Assembly: GCA_955652245.1 (NCBI GenBank)
Contig: CATPAV010000010.1
Location: 1-9,699, forward strand
Origin: an uncultured Candidatus Udaeobacter sp.
GTDB lineage: Bacteria; Verrucomicrobiota; Verrucomicrobiia; Chthoniobacterales; UBA10450
Direction: 5' to 3'
DNA: 9,699 nt
Shown: one piece after another, positions 1 through 6,399 of the stretch
Layout of the letters: each line of letters starts with the position of its first letter
Numbering within the stretch: position 1 is the stretch's first letter
Notes under the pieces: generated by a model
The model's input: only the letters and a program-made list of their open reading frames with translations
Database searches by the model: none
Told to the model about the DNA's origin: nothing
Program-made: the position numbers and the translations under genes

Positions 1-1126
1 AAGTGGAGACCAACTGGATATTGATGCCACCCCGACCCAGGCATTCGAACATTCGCGCGGCTACGCCGGAATGTGATCGCATCCCGATCCCGACGACGCT
101 CAATTTGGCTACGCCGCTTGCGGTGTTCAGACGCGTCGCACCGACTTCGCTGACCACGGGCATCAGGATTTTTCGGGCATTCTCCAATTCGTCCTCGTGA
201 ATTGTGAATGAAATGTCGGTGGTCCCCCCGATCGACGCATTTTGCACAATCATGTCCACGATGATGTGCGCAGCGGCAATATTGGAAAAAATCCGGCCGG
301 CGATTCCCGGTTCGTCCCGCACCCCTGCAATAGTGAGTTTTGCCTGATGGCGATCGAGACTGATGCCACGAATAACCACGTCCTCCATGCTGGGGCTCGC
401 TTCCCTGGCGATTGTGCCGGTGCTGGTTTTGAAACTCGAACGTACCTCGAATTCGATCCCGAATTTTTTTGCAAATTCAACCGCGCGCGATTGCACGACC
501 TTTGATCCGGCGCCGGCCATCTCAAGCAGCTCGTCATAGGCGATGTCGTCGAGTTTTTTTGCGGCGAGAACGGAACGTGGATCGCAGGTAAAGACGCCAT
601 CGACATCGGTAAAGATCTGGCACACATCAGCGTTCAACGCCCCGGCCAGCGCGATCGCGGTCAAATCGGAGCCGCCACGGCCGAGCGTCGTTGTTTCCCC
701 TTCCGGCGTCTGACCCTGAAAACCGGCGACGATCACGATGTAATCGTCGGACAACAGCTCGTGAATTTGTTTGGGGCTGATATTCGCAATCCGGGCTTTG
801 GTGTGGTTACGATCGGTTAAAATCCCGGCCTGCGCGCCCGTCAAAGAGATGGCTCTACCGCCAAGTGCGTTGACTGCCATGGCCACCAGAGCGGTCGCAG
901 CGTGCTCGCCAGTTGCGAGCAAAATATCCAGTTCGCGCTCGGTTGGCTGCTTCGACATCTCATGCGCTAATTTGATTAGGTCATCGGTCACTCCCGCCAT
1001 GGCGGAGATCACTGCCACCACACGGCAACCTTCGCGCTGTGTCTCGACAAGCCGGCGCGCCACGTTACGGATTCGCTCGGCAGTTCCGACCGAAGTGCCG
1101 CCATATTTTTGAACAATCAGGCGCAT
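1..1126 (-). CDS. lysC: Aspartate kinase (aspartokinase), C-terminus cut by window edge
   Basis: Phosphorylates L-aspartate with ATP to 4-phospho-L-aspartate, the first committed step to lysine, threonine, methionine and diaminopimelate; cytosolic. The reading frame starts at ATG 1126-1124 and stays open to the left edge, giving 375 visible residues. The start MRLIVQKYGGTSVGTAERI carries the family KYGGTSV motif (residues 7-13). The kinase domain fills about residues 1-245 and includes the stretches LLATGEHAATALVAMA and TTLGRGGSDLTA. Two ACT regulatory domains follow: the first starts near residue 262 (LTIAGVRDEPGIAGRIFSNI) and the second near 335 (KLSVVGIGMRSHSGVAARMF), ending at GGINIQLVST. 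Roughly 30 residues are missing for a monofunctional enzyme of about 405. The ACT pair implies feedback control by lysine and/or threonine, from family knowledge. It lies 97 bp downstream of thrC on the same strand, so co-transcription is plausible. No Shine-Dalgarno sequence precedes the ATG. Confidence 0.96.
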   Translation of the reverse strand, partial: MRLIVQKYGGTSVGTAERIRNVARRLVETQREGCRVVAVISAMAGVTDDLIKLAHEMSKQPTERELDILLATGEHAATALVAMAVNALGGRAISLTGAQAGILTDRNHTKARIANISPKQIHELLSDDYIVIVAGFQGQTPEGETTTLGRGGSDLTAIALAGALNADVCQIFTDVDGVFTCDPRSVLAAKKLDDIAYDELLEMAGAGSKVVQSRAVEFAKKFGIEFEVRSSFKTSTGTIAREASPSMEDVVIRGISLDRHQAKLTIAGVRDEPGIAGRIFSNIAAAHIIVDMIVQNASIGGTTDISFTIHEDELENARKILMPVVSEVGATRLNTASGVAKLSVVGIGMRSHSGVAARMFECLGRGGINIQLVST

Positions 1127-1155
1127 GTCAGGAGTAAATTAGTATTGAAACAGAG

Positions 1156-1195
1156 GAAGCGAAGCACACAAACAGAAGGGGATGGTCTTCGCTTC
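1156..1195. other. 9-bp perfect inverted repeat in the thrC-lysC gap
   Basis: GAAGCGAAG at 1156-1164 is the exact reverse complement of CTTCGCTTC at 1187-1195, with a 22-nt loop. It occupies most of the 97-bp gap between the thrC stop and the lysC start. No T-run follows on the minus strand, so it is not a typical Rho-independent terminator. It could be an mRNA hairpin that uncouples or attenuates lysC expression, or a protein-binding site. The function is not shown by the sequence. Confidence 0.4.
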
Positions 1196-1223
1196 AGAGG
1201 CACGGTCTTAATTGCAACATGTG

Positions 1224-2350
1224 CTAGAGCCCAAGGACACGCCGGACTTCGCTCGTGATCGGCGCGACCGGTATTAGCGCCTCTATTTGTTCTTGGATCA
1301 CATCGGGATCCTTCAATCCGTGCCCCGTCACAGTGCAGACGATTCGACTTTCCTCCGGAATTTCTTTGAATGAATACCTCGCGTCCTTTGAATCGCAGCA
1401 TTTGAACAGTCCGGCAATCGCCGCGGCGCTCGCCGGTTCAACAAAAATTCCTTCGTGCCGCGCCAGCCATGTTTGTGCGGCGACAATTTCTCCGTCGGAA
1501 ACTATGTCGATTGCTCCACGCGATTCCTCAATTGCGACACGCGCCTGTTTCCAACTCGCCGGATTACCAATTCGAATAGCCGACGCGACGGTTTCCGGGT
1601 TCTCGATGATTCTGTTGTGAAAGATCGGCGCCGCGCCTGCGGCCTGAAAACCGATCATTGCTGGCAATCTTGTCGATCCATTCAACTGGCGCTCAGGGCA
1701 GGTTCTTTGGCACGCATAATATTCCTGGTACCCTGCCCAATACGCGGTGATGTTGCCGGCATTACCGACCGGGAGCAAATGAAAATCGGGCGCATTGCCC
1801 AGAACCTCGACAATCTCAAATGCCGCGGTCTTTTGTCCGGCGATCCGATCCGGGTTAATCGAATTCACAATGACAAAGCCGTCGCGCTCGCCAAGCTCCT
1901 GCACGATCCGAAGTGCATCATCGAAGTTTCCATTAATCGCGACGATTTTCGCTCCGTAGGCGAATGCCTGCACCAATTTGCCGCTCGCAATTTTTCCGGC
2001 AGGCAAAATCACTGCGCACGAAATTCCCGCCGCGCCGCATATGCCGCCGCAGAGGCGGATGTATTTCCAGTTGAAGCGCAGACGATCGCGCTCGCGCTCC
2101 GCTCCAGCGCTTTGGAAACGGCCACGGTCATGCCGCGGTCCTTGAATGAACCGGTCGGGTTTACCCCTTCGTTTTTGACGAAAACATCACAGCCGCGGCC
2201 GACTCGTTTACTTAATTTTGGGCAATGAATGAGAGGCGTGTTACCCTCGCCCAGAGAAATAATCGCGGTTGAATCGGAAAACGGAAGATAATCGCGATAA
2301 CGCTCGATCACTCCCCTGTCCTGTCCCAGCTTTGCGTTTGTCGGTCGCAT
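1224..2350 (-). pseudogene. thrC: Threonine synthase, interrupted by a one-base frameshift
   Basis: Threonine synthase converts O-phospho-L-homoserine to threonine and phosphate using pyridoxal phosphate. The N-terminal part starts at ATG 2350-2348 (MRPTNAKLGQDRGVIERYRD). It holds SLGEGNTPL and NPTGSFKDRG, whose Lys70 should bind PLP, and runs to SASAAAYAAR. It then ends in REFRAQ and a TGA at 2011-2009. The rest of the protein continues in another frame (AGISCAVILPAGKIASGKL, later LLPVGNAGNITAYWAGY) to TAG at 1226-1224. Restoring one base near 2027-2035 joins the frames as AAYAAR-AGISCAVILPAGK, giving about 375 residues, a normal length for the short bacterial form. The site lies in a GC run (gcggcgcggcggga on the minus strand) where one base seems lost. 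All visible motifs downstream remain intact, so this is either a very recent mutation or a sequencing/assembly error. A separate start at GTG 2012 is possible in theory but would leave out the PLP lysine. lysC lies downstream. Confidence 0.9.
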
Positions 2351-2419
2351 CGGCAATTTTCCATTCGAAACAAATCCGTGCGATTGTCGATCCGCAAGTG
2401 CAGTTGTAAGATCAACCGT
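2351..2419. promoter_or_regulatory. Divergent intergenic region between thrC and the E1-E2 fusion gene
   Basis: Sixty-nine bases separate two outward-facing start codons, so promoters for both genes must lie here or inside the opposite gene. On the plus strand, TTGTCG (2384-2389) and TAAGAT (2407-2412) are spaced 17 bp apart and each matches sigma-70 boxes at four of six positions. If used, transcription would begin almost at the ATG at 2420, giving a leaderless or near-leaderless mRNA. This fits the absence of a Shine-Dalgarno sequence but is weak evidence. No operator palindrome is evident. Confidence 0.3.
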
Positions 2420-5400
2420 ATGCCCGCGCTTAGCAAAGAAGATAAGCTGCGACTCCTCACGACGATTCTGGAGAGCCGCCACGCCGACTTGCGCGAGCAG
2501 AATCTGAATCGTCAGGGTAAAGGCCACTTTCACGTTTCCGGAATGGGCCACGAAGCGCTCGCGGCGATTTCATTTCTCATGGAGCCGGAAGATTACATTG
2601 TGCCTTACTACCGCGATCGCGGTCTCATTATCGGACGCGGCATGACGACACACGAACTCGGCCTCGAATATTTCGCCAAGCGCAATACTGGCAGCGGTGG
2701 CCGCCAGATGCCATCACACTACAGCAACGCGAAGCTGCATATCTGGAGCGTGCCAACACCGACCGGTTCACAGCTTCTCCCCGCCTGCGGCATTGCCTGG
2801 GGCATCAAGCTCGATCGCAAAAAAAATCTCGTGGTCACAACAGTCGGCGACGCCGCGACACGGCAGGGCGATTTCTTCGAGGCAGTTTCTTTCGCTAAGG
2901 AAAAGAAGCTGCCTCTGCTGCTCGTCGTTGAAGACAACGCCTATGGCATCAGCATGCCGACTCGCAAAACCAATCCGCTCGCACTCGGTGTTCTTCAGGC
3001 GAGCGACTGGCAACAGATCGATGGCCGCGATGTCCAGAAAGTTTATGACACGGCGAGCGTCGCGATGGAGAAAATCCGCGCCGGCAATGGCCCGGCGTTT
3101 TTCTGGGTAAAGATGGAACGGCTTTCCAGCCACACCAGTTCCGACGATCAGAAGCTTTATCGCGAGGAGGCAGAATTGCGCGCGCTCGAAAAATCCGACC
3201 CGCTCAAATGCTGGAGGGATCAACTGATCGAAGAAGGTGTAATCACCGCCGAGGAATTCGCAAAGATCGACAACGACATCAAGGAGCGCATCCGCCGGGA
3301 GTACAGCGAGGCGGAGAAAGCCGAAGATCCATCGCCTAACGAGCTTCTCGCCAATGTCGCCAAATTACCGCCGGAGATCGACAATGAGATCCTCCCGGCT
3401 GGGAAGTACCGCATCGGCGATACTGTGAACAAAACATTACGTGCCGGGCTCAAAGAAGATCCGCGCCGTATCATTTTCGGTGAAGACATCGAAGAACCAA
3501 AAGGCGGGGTGTTTCGCCTCACGCAAAAACTTTCAACCGAATTTCCAAACCAGGTTTTTAATTCGCCGCTCGCTGAATCGACGATTCTCGGCGTGGGCTG
3601 TGGTCTCGCCGCTTACGGCAAACGCCCGGTGTTCGAGCTGCAATTTATCGATTTCATTTACCCGGGATTCAACCAGCTCGTCACCAACATCGCGAATTTG
3701 CGCTGGCGATCGTTTGGGAATTGGAAATGTCCTTTGGTGATTTATGCGCCGTACGGCGCTTATCTTCCTGGCGGGAGTTTGTGGCACAGTCAGGCCAATG
3801 AATCAGCGCTCGCGCACTATCCCGGCCTGAGCCTTGTCATTCCGAGCACACCGGAAGACGCGGCAGGCCTTCTCTGGACCGCAATGCACAGCGAAGACCC
3901 CGTGATCTTCCTAATTCCAAAACATTTGCTCTGGGCCGAGCACGAATCGCACGAACCTGTCCGCGCTGTGCCGTTTGGTCAGGCGCGCAAATGCAGCGAG
4001 GGCTCTGATGTGACGCTCGTCGCATGGGGAAACACGATCGAAAAATCTCTCGAAGCGCTCGCGAAGATCGACAGCGAAGCGAACGTCGAGGTAATCGATC
4101 TACGCTCGATCATGCCGTGGGACAAAGCGGCCATCGAAGAATCCGTGCGAAAAACCCGACGTCTTGTCGTCGTGCAAGAAGACACGGAAAATTGCAGCGT
4201 CGGGCAGATGATCATCTCGCATCTCACCGGCAACGCGGAACTCTGGAGCACGATGATCAGCCCGCCGATTCTCGTAAGCAAAGCCAATGTCATGATCGGT
4301 TACAATCCGATCTATGAATACGCCGCGCTGCCAGACGTCGAACGCATTATCGCCGCGATCAAGCGCTCGATTTCGACGACTCAGGAACGCTCGATTGTAG
4401 CCGCGGGCGCTGGTGTAGAGGCGGCTGTCTCCAGCCGCAAAGTCGAGCCTGCGTCTGAGGACAAGCGCCCCCACACGCCGAAGATCGACATGCCGAAACA
4501 ACGCGCACAAAGCATCACCGTTCCAATCATGGGCGAGGGAATTCGCAACGCGAAGATTGTTTCGCTTTTGAAAGAACCCGGTGATCCGATCGCGCTCGAC
4601 GATGATCTTTGCGAAGTCGAAACCGATAAGGCGGTTTATCCGATTCAGTCTTCCTTCGCCGGAGTAATGGGCGAATGGAAAACCAAAGTTGGCGATACCG
4701 TCGATATCGGCCAGGAACTCGGCACCATTTTGACCGGCGATGCCGAGGCTGTAGAGGCGGCCGCGCCGGCTGCGGATGTAGAGGCGTCTGTCCCCAGCCG
4801 CCAAGGGGGAAAGATTGCGCGTGAGGACACGCGCCGCTACACCGGAATCGAACCGGCCCTTTCGCCTACGATCACGCGTAAACTCAGTCACGTTATTCCT
4901 GCCAATTTGCAGATCGACGCGCGTTGGGACTCAATCCGACAGGCGCGCGATGCGGCGAAAAAGAAAAATGGAAAACACGCCCCCTCGCCTTCTGTGATGA
5001 TCGCGTGGACGGTTGTGCGCGCGATGGAAAAACACGCGCCATTCCGACGTTTGATTCTCGAGGACGATCAGATTATCGAGAACGACGATTTTGATCTAGG
5101 CATTGCGGTCGCGCTGGAAGGCGATCGACTTGCGACCGCGGTGATAGCGCAAGCAAACAAGAAGAGCTGGCCGGAGTTCGTGAAATTTTACAATGAAACT
5201 GTGGATGCAACCCGCGGCGGCCGTGTCGATGCCATGAACGCACCGGTAGTGATCACGAGTCTTGGCGCGTTTGGTGTCAGAGCCGGCGCGCCGATTGTTG
5301 TCCCACCCTCAGTCGGAACATTGTTCGTCGGCTCAGCCCACCAGGAACTGTTCGCGAACGGCGACAAAAATGAACCCGCCGAAGTCATCACGCTCTCGCT

Positions 5401-5518
5401 CACTTTTGACCATCGCGTTGTCAACGGTGCCGGCGCGGCCAGTTTCGTCCACGAGATCAAGGAGCAAATCGAAGGCTTCAGGATTCCCGCTGGAGGGACG
5501 CGCGCCGTCGCGTCCTGA
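2420..5518 (+). CDS. 2-oxo acid dehydrogenase E1alpha-E1beta-lipoyl-E2 fusion (pyruvate or branched-chain type)
   Basis: This 1032-residue chain combines parts usually made as three proteins. It should decarboxylate a 2-oxo acid with thiamine diphosphate (E1), load the acyl group on lipoate and pass it to CoA (E2). E1-alpha is about residues 1-310. Its ThDP/Mg motif runs from GDAATRQGDFFEA (Gly143) to EDNAYGIS (Asn173), with GDA for the commoner GDG. E1-beta starts near Lys329 (KYRIGDTVNKTLRAGL; IIFGEDIEEPKGGVF) and ends near 650. A linker leads to a lipoyl domain (about 698-772) with Lys737 in ETDKA as the lipoylation site. A second linker leads to the E2 catalytic domain (about 807-1024) with DHRVVNG at 997-1003; His998 is catalytic and Asn1002 stands where Asp is usual. 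No peripheral-subunit-binding domain is visible, so E3 docking is unclear. ATG 2420 (MPALSKEDKLRLL) is preferred over an upstream GTG at 2378 because the family-like sequence begins there. The substrate (pyruvate versus branched-chain 2-oxo acid) cannot be decided from sequence alone. No E3 gene is in the window. Confidence 0.93.
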   Translation: MPALSKEDKLRLLTTILESRHADLREQNLNRQGKGHFHVSGMGHEALAAISFLMEPEDYIVPYYRDRGLIIGRGMTTHELGLEYFAKRNTGSGGRQMPSHYSNAKLHIWSVPTPTGSQLLPACGIAWGIKLDRKKNLVVTTVGDAATRQGDFFEAVSFAKEKKLPLLLVVEDNAYGISMPTRKTNPLALGVLQASDWQQIDGRDVQKVYDTASVAMEKIRAGNGPAFFWVKMERLSSHTSSDDQKLYREEAELRALEKSDPLKCWRDQLIEEGVITAEEFAKIDNDIKERIRREYSEAEKAEDPSPNELLANVAKLPPEIDNEILPAGKYRIGDTVNKTLRAGLKEDPRRIIFGEDIEEPKGGVFRLTQKLSTEFPNQVFNSPLAESTILGVGCGLAAYGKRPVFELQFIDFIYPGFNQLVTNIANLRWRSFGNWKCPLVIYAPYGAYLPGGSLWHSQANESALAHYPGLSLVIPSTPEDAAGLLWTAMHSEDPVIFLIPKHLLWAEHESHEPVRAVPFGQARKCSEGSDVTLVAWGNTIEKSLEALAKIDSEANVEVIDLRSIMPWDKAAIEESVRKTRRLVVVQEDTENCSVGQMIISHLTGNAELWSTMISPPILVSKANVMIGYNPIYEYAALPDVERIIAAIKRSISTTQERSIVAAGAGVEAAVSSRKVEPASEDKRPHTPKIDMPKQRAQSITVPIMGEGIRNAKIVSLLKEPGDPIALDDDLCEVETDKAVYPIQSSFAGVMGEWKTKVGDTVDIGQELGTILTGDAEAVEAAAPAADVEASVPSRQGGKIAREDTRRYTGIEPALSPTITRKLSHVIPANLQIDARWDSIRQARDAAKKKNGKHAPSPSVMIAWTVVRAMEKHAPFRRLILEDDQIIENDDFDLGIAVALEGDRLATAVIAQANKKSWPEFVKFYNETVDATRGGRVDAMNAPVVITSLGAFGVRAGAPIVVPPSVGTLFVGSAHQELFANGDKNEPAEVITLSLTFDHRVVNGAGAASFVHEIKEQIEGFRIPAGGTRAVAS
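4414..4475. repeat. Inverted-repeat element encoding the E1beta-lipoyl linker (copy 1)
   Basis: The left arm 4414-4438 begins TGTAGAGGCGGCTGTC. The right arm 4451-4475, read on the opposite strand, begins TGTGGGGGCGCTTGTC. The two 25-nt arms agree at 18 positions. The left arm also folds on itself (GCGGCTG-TCTC-CAGCCGC). It lies within the coding sequence and encodes VEAAVSSR (residues 666-673) and EDKRPHT (680-686) in the Ala/Pro/charged linker between E1-beta and the lipoyl domain. A closely related element lies at 4777-4841 in the same reading phase. Confidence 0.7.
4777..4841. repeat. Inverted-repeat element encoding the lipoyl-E2 linker (copy 2)
   Basis: The left arm 4777-4801 begins TGTAGAGGCGTCTGTCCC. 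The right arm 4819-4841, read on the other strand, begins TGTAGCGGCGCGTGTCCT. They agree at 16 of the first 20 positions. It encodes VEASVPSR (787-794) and EDTRRYT (802-808), close to the peptides from copy 1. A partial third left arm (TGTAGAGGCGG at 4750-4760) lies just upstream, again in the same phase. The element sits exactly between the lipoyl domain and the E2 catalytic domain. Confidence 0.7.
5496..5515. repeat. Palindrome forming the last codons of the fusion gene
   Basis: GGACGCG (5496-5502) pairs perfectly with CGCGTCC (5509-5515) around a 6-nt loop, and the TGA stop follows at once (5516-5518). It encodes the end of the tail GGTRAVAS, which lies beyond the usual end of an E2 catalytic domain. 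There is no T-run after it, so an intrinsic terminator is unlikely. It looks like another short dispersed palindrome that became the gene's 3' end. Confidence 0.5.
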
Positions 5519-5569
5519 TTACGTCGCGATTACATCCGGCGCTCGCTCGCGTTTCGTAGTTTTATTAGG

Positions 5570-5592
5570 GTCGATTTTTTATCTGGATCGAC
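5570..5592. other. GTCGAT/ATCGAC inverted repeat upstream of the DJ-1 gene
   Basis: GTCGAT (5570-5575) and ATCGAC (5587-5592) form a perfect 6-bp inverted repeat with an 11-nt AT-rich spacer. It lies 40 bp before the start codon of the DJ-1/PfpI gene, in the 113-bp gap after the fusion gene. The position would suit an operator or a promoter-proximal hairpin, but a 6-bp match can arise by chance. Confidence 0.25.
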
Positions 5593-5617
5593 TTTTGACG
5601 AGCAGATCAACATCAAC

Positions 5618-5622
5618 AGGAG
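5618..5622 (+). promoter_or_regulatory. Shine-Dalgarno sequence AGGAG for the DJ-1/PfpI gene
   Basis: AGGAG lies 9 nt before ATG 5632 and fixes that start. It is the only clear ribosome-binding site in front of any gene in this window. Confidence 0.8.
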
Positions 5623-5631
5623 CGAATTCTC

Positions 5632-6219
5632 ATGGCACGAAAACTCGATGGGAAAAAAGTGGCCATCCTTGTGACGGATGGTTTTGAACAAGTGGAAATG
5701 ACGAAGCCGCGCGAGGCGCTCGACGAAGCCGGAGCAGAAACGAAAATCGTTTCGCCGAAGCCGGGAAAAATCCAGGGCATGCATCATGCCGATAAAGGCG
5801 ACAAATTCGATGTCGATCTAACACTGGACGAAGCGCGCCCTGAGGAATTTGATGCGCTTTTGATTCCCGGGGGCTTAATGAATCCGGACGCTCTGCGTTC
5901 GAATGATGATGCCCTGGAATTTACACGTCATTTCTTTCGCGAAGGCAAACCGGTAGCCGCCATTTGTCATGGGCCCTGGGTTCTGATCGACGCCGGCGTT
6001 GTGCGCGGCAGAACGCTCACTTCGTGGCCGGCAATTAAAAACGATGTCAAAAATGCCGGCGGAAAGTGGGTGAACGAGGAAGTCGTCGTGGACAATGGAT
6101 TGGTGACGAGCCGCAAGCCGGATGATATCCCGGCGTTCAACAAAAAGATGATCGAGGAATTCTGTGAAGGCCGACATGAAACCATGGCCACGGCAGCTTC
6201 TGCTGTTCTCGAAACGTGA
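5632..6219 (+). CDS. DJ-1/PfpI family protein (putative deglycase/stress protein)
   Basis: A 195-residue protein of the class I glutamine amidotransferase-like DJ-1/PfpI/YhbO group. Members have been described as proteases, deglycases or glyoxalase-like stress proteins, and the true substrate is debated. The core starts KKVAILVTDGFEQVEM with the conserved Glu19. The nucleophile elbow AICHGPW contains Cys112 followed by His113. LIPGGLMNPDALR is also typical of the family. Length and motifs are complete, and no signal peptide or membrane segment is seen, so it should be cytosolic. ATG 5632 is supported by AGGAG 9 nt upstream. The gene stands alone between the fusion gene and a repeat-filled gap and may have its own promoter in 5519-5631. 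Assignment to the PfpI/YhbO branch is firm; the biochemical role is not. Confidence 0.93.
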   Translation: MARKLDGKKVAILVTDGFEQVEMTKPREALDEAGAETKIVSPKPGKIQGMHHADKGDKFDVDLTLDEARPEEFDALLIPGGLMNPDALRSNDDALEFTRHFFREGKPVAAICHGPWVLIDAGVVRGRTLTSWPAIKNDVKNAGGKWVNEEVVVDNGLVTSRKPDDIPAFNKKMIEEFCEGRHETMATAASAVLET

Positions 6220-6300
6220 TGGAGCATAGGCTTGCAGCCTGTGCGGCAAACAAGCATCCTGCCTCTTAATTTGCGATACTCGGAAACCGGTGTCACCGAC
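6220..6300. repeat. Palindromic repeat-like intergenic sequence after the DJ-1 gene
   Basis: CATAGGCT-TGC-AGCCTGTG (6225-6243) can form an 8-bp stem with one G-T pair and a 3-nt loop. It begins six bases after the stop codon. Further on, CGGTG-T-CACCG (about 6288-6298) is another short palindrome. The stretch has no open gene. It resembles the dispersed palindromes of repeat-rich soil bacteria, and the first hairpin could stabilise the mRNA 3' end. No T-run follows, so an intrinsic terminator is not supported. Confidence 0.4.
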
Positions 6301-6314
6301 CCCGGCTACAGAGG

Positions 6315-6376
6315 ATTGTAGGGCGTCTGTGTAGATGCCGATGTAAGATTGGCGTTTCACAGAAACGCCCTACAAT
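6315..6376. repeat. 62-nt inverted-repeat element upstream of pgsA
   Basis: The ends ATTGTAGGGCGT (6315-6326) and ACGCCCTACAAT (6365-6376) are perfect 12-bp inverted repeats. Inside, GGCGTTTC-ACA-GAAACGCC (6351-6369) forms a perfect 8-bp hairpin. Length and end sequence (TGTAG-GGCGTCTGT) resemble the two elements inside the fusion gene at 4414 and 4777, which suggests one dispersed family. It ends 23 bp before the pgsA start, so it would lie in the 5' untranslated region or promoter of pgsA. No transposase gene is present; it could be a non-autonomous element. Confidence 0.75.
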
Positions 6377-6399
6377 TATCTTTCGTCCCGTGCTTCCGA

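Noticed and set aside
1455..2228. Plus-strand open frame of 257 codons opposite thrC
   Set aside because: The minus strand carries unmistakable threonine synthase motifs; the plus-strand product is Arg/Cys-rich with no recognisable domain.
2378..2419. Upstream GTG start for the fusion gene
   Set aside because: The added 14 residues (MRLSIRKCSCKINR) do not look like an E1-alpha N-terminus, and ATG 2420 gives a typical start.
4100..4891. Long minus-strand open frame (263 codons) opposite the fusion gene
   Set aside because: It is antisense to a clearly coding region, Arg/Asp-rich as expected from a shadow of GC-biased codons, and shows no family motif.
6351..6369. Perfect 8-bp hairpin as a Rho-independent terminator
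   Set aside because: No T-run follows on either strand, and the hairpin is an internal part of a larger inverted-repeat element.
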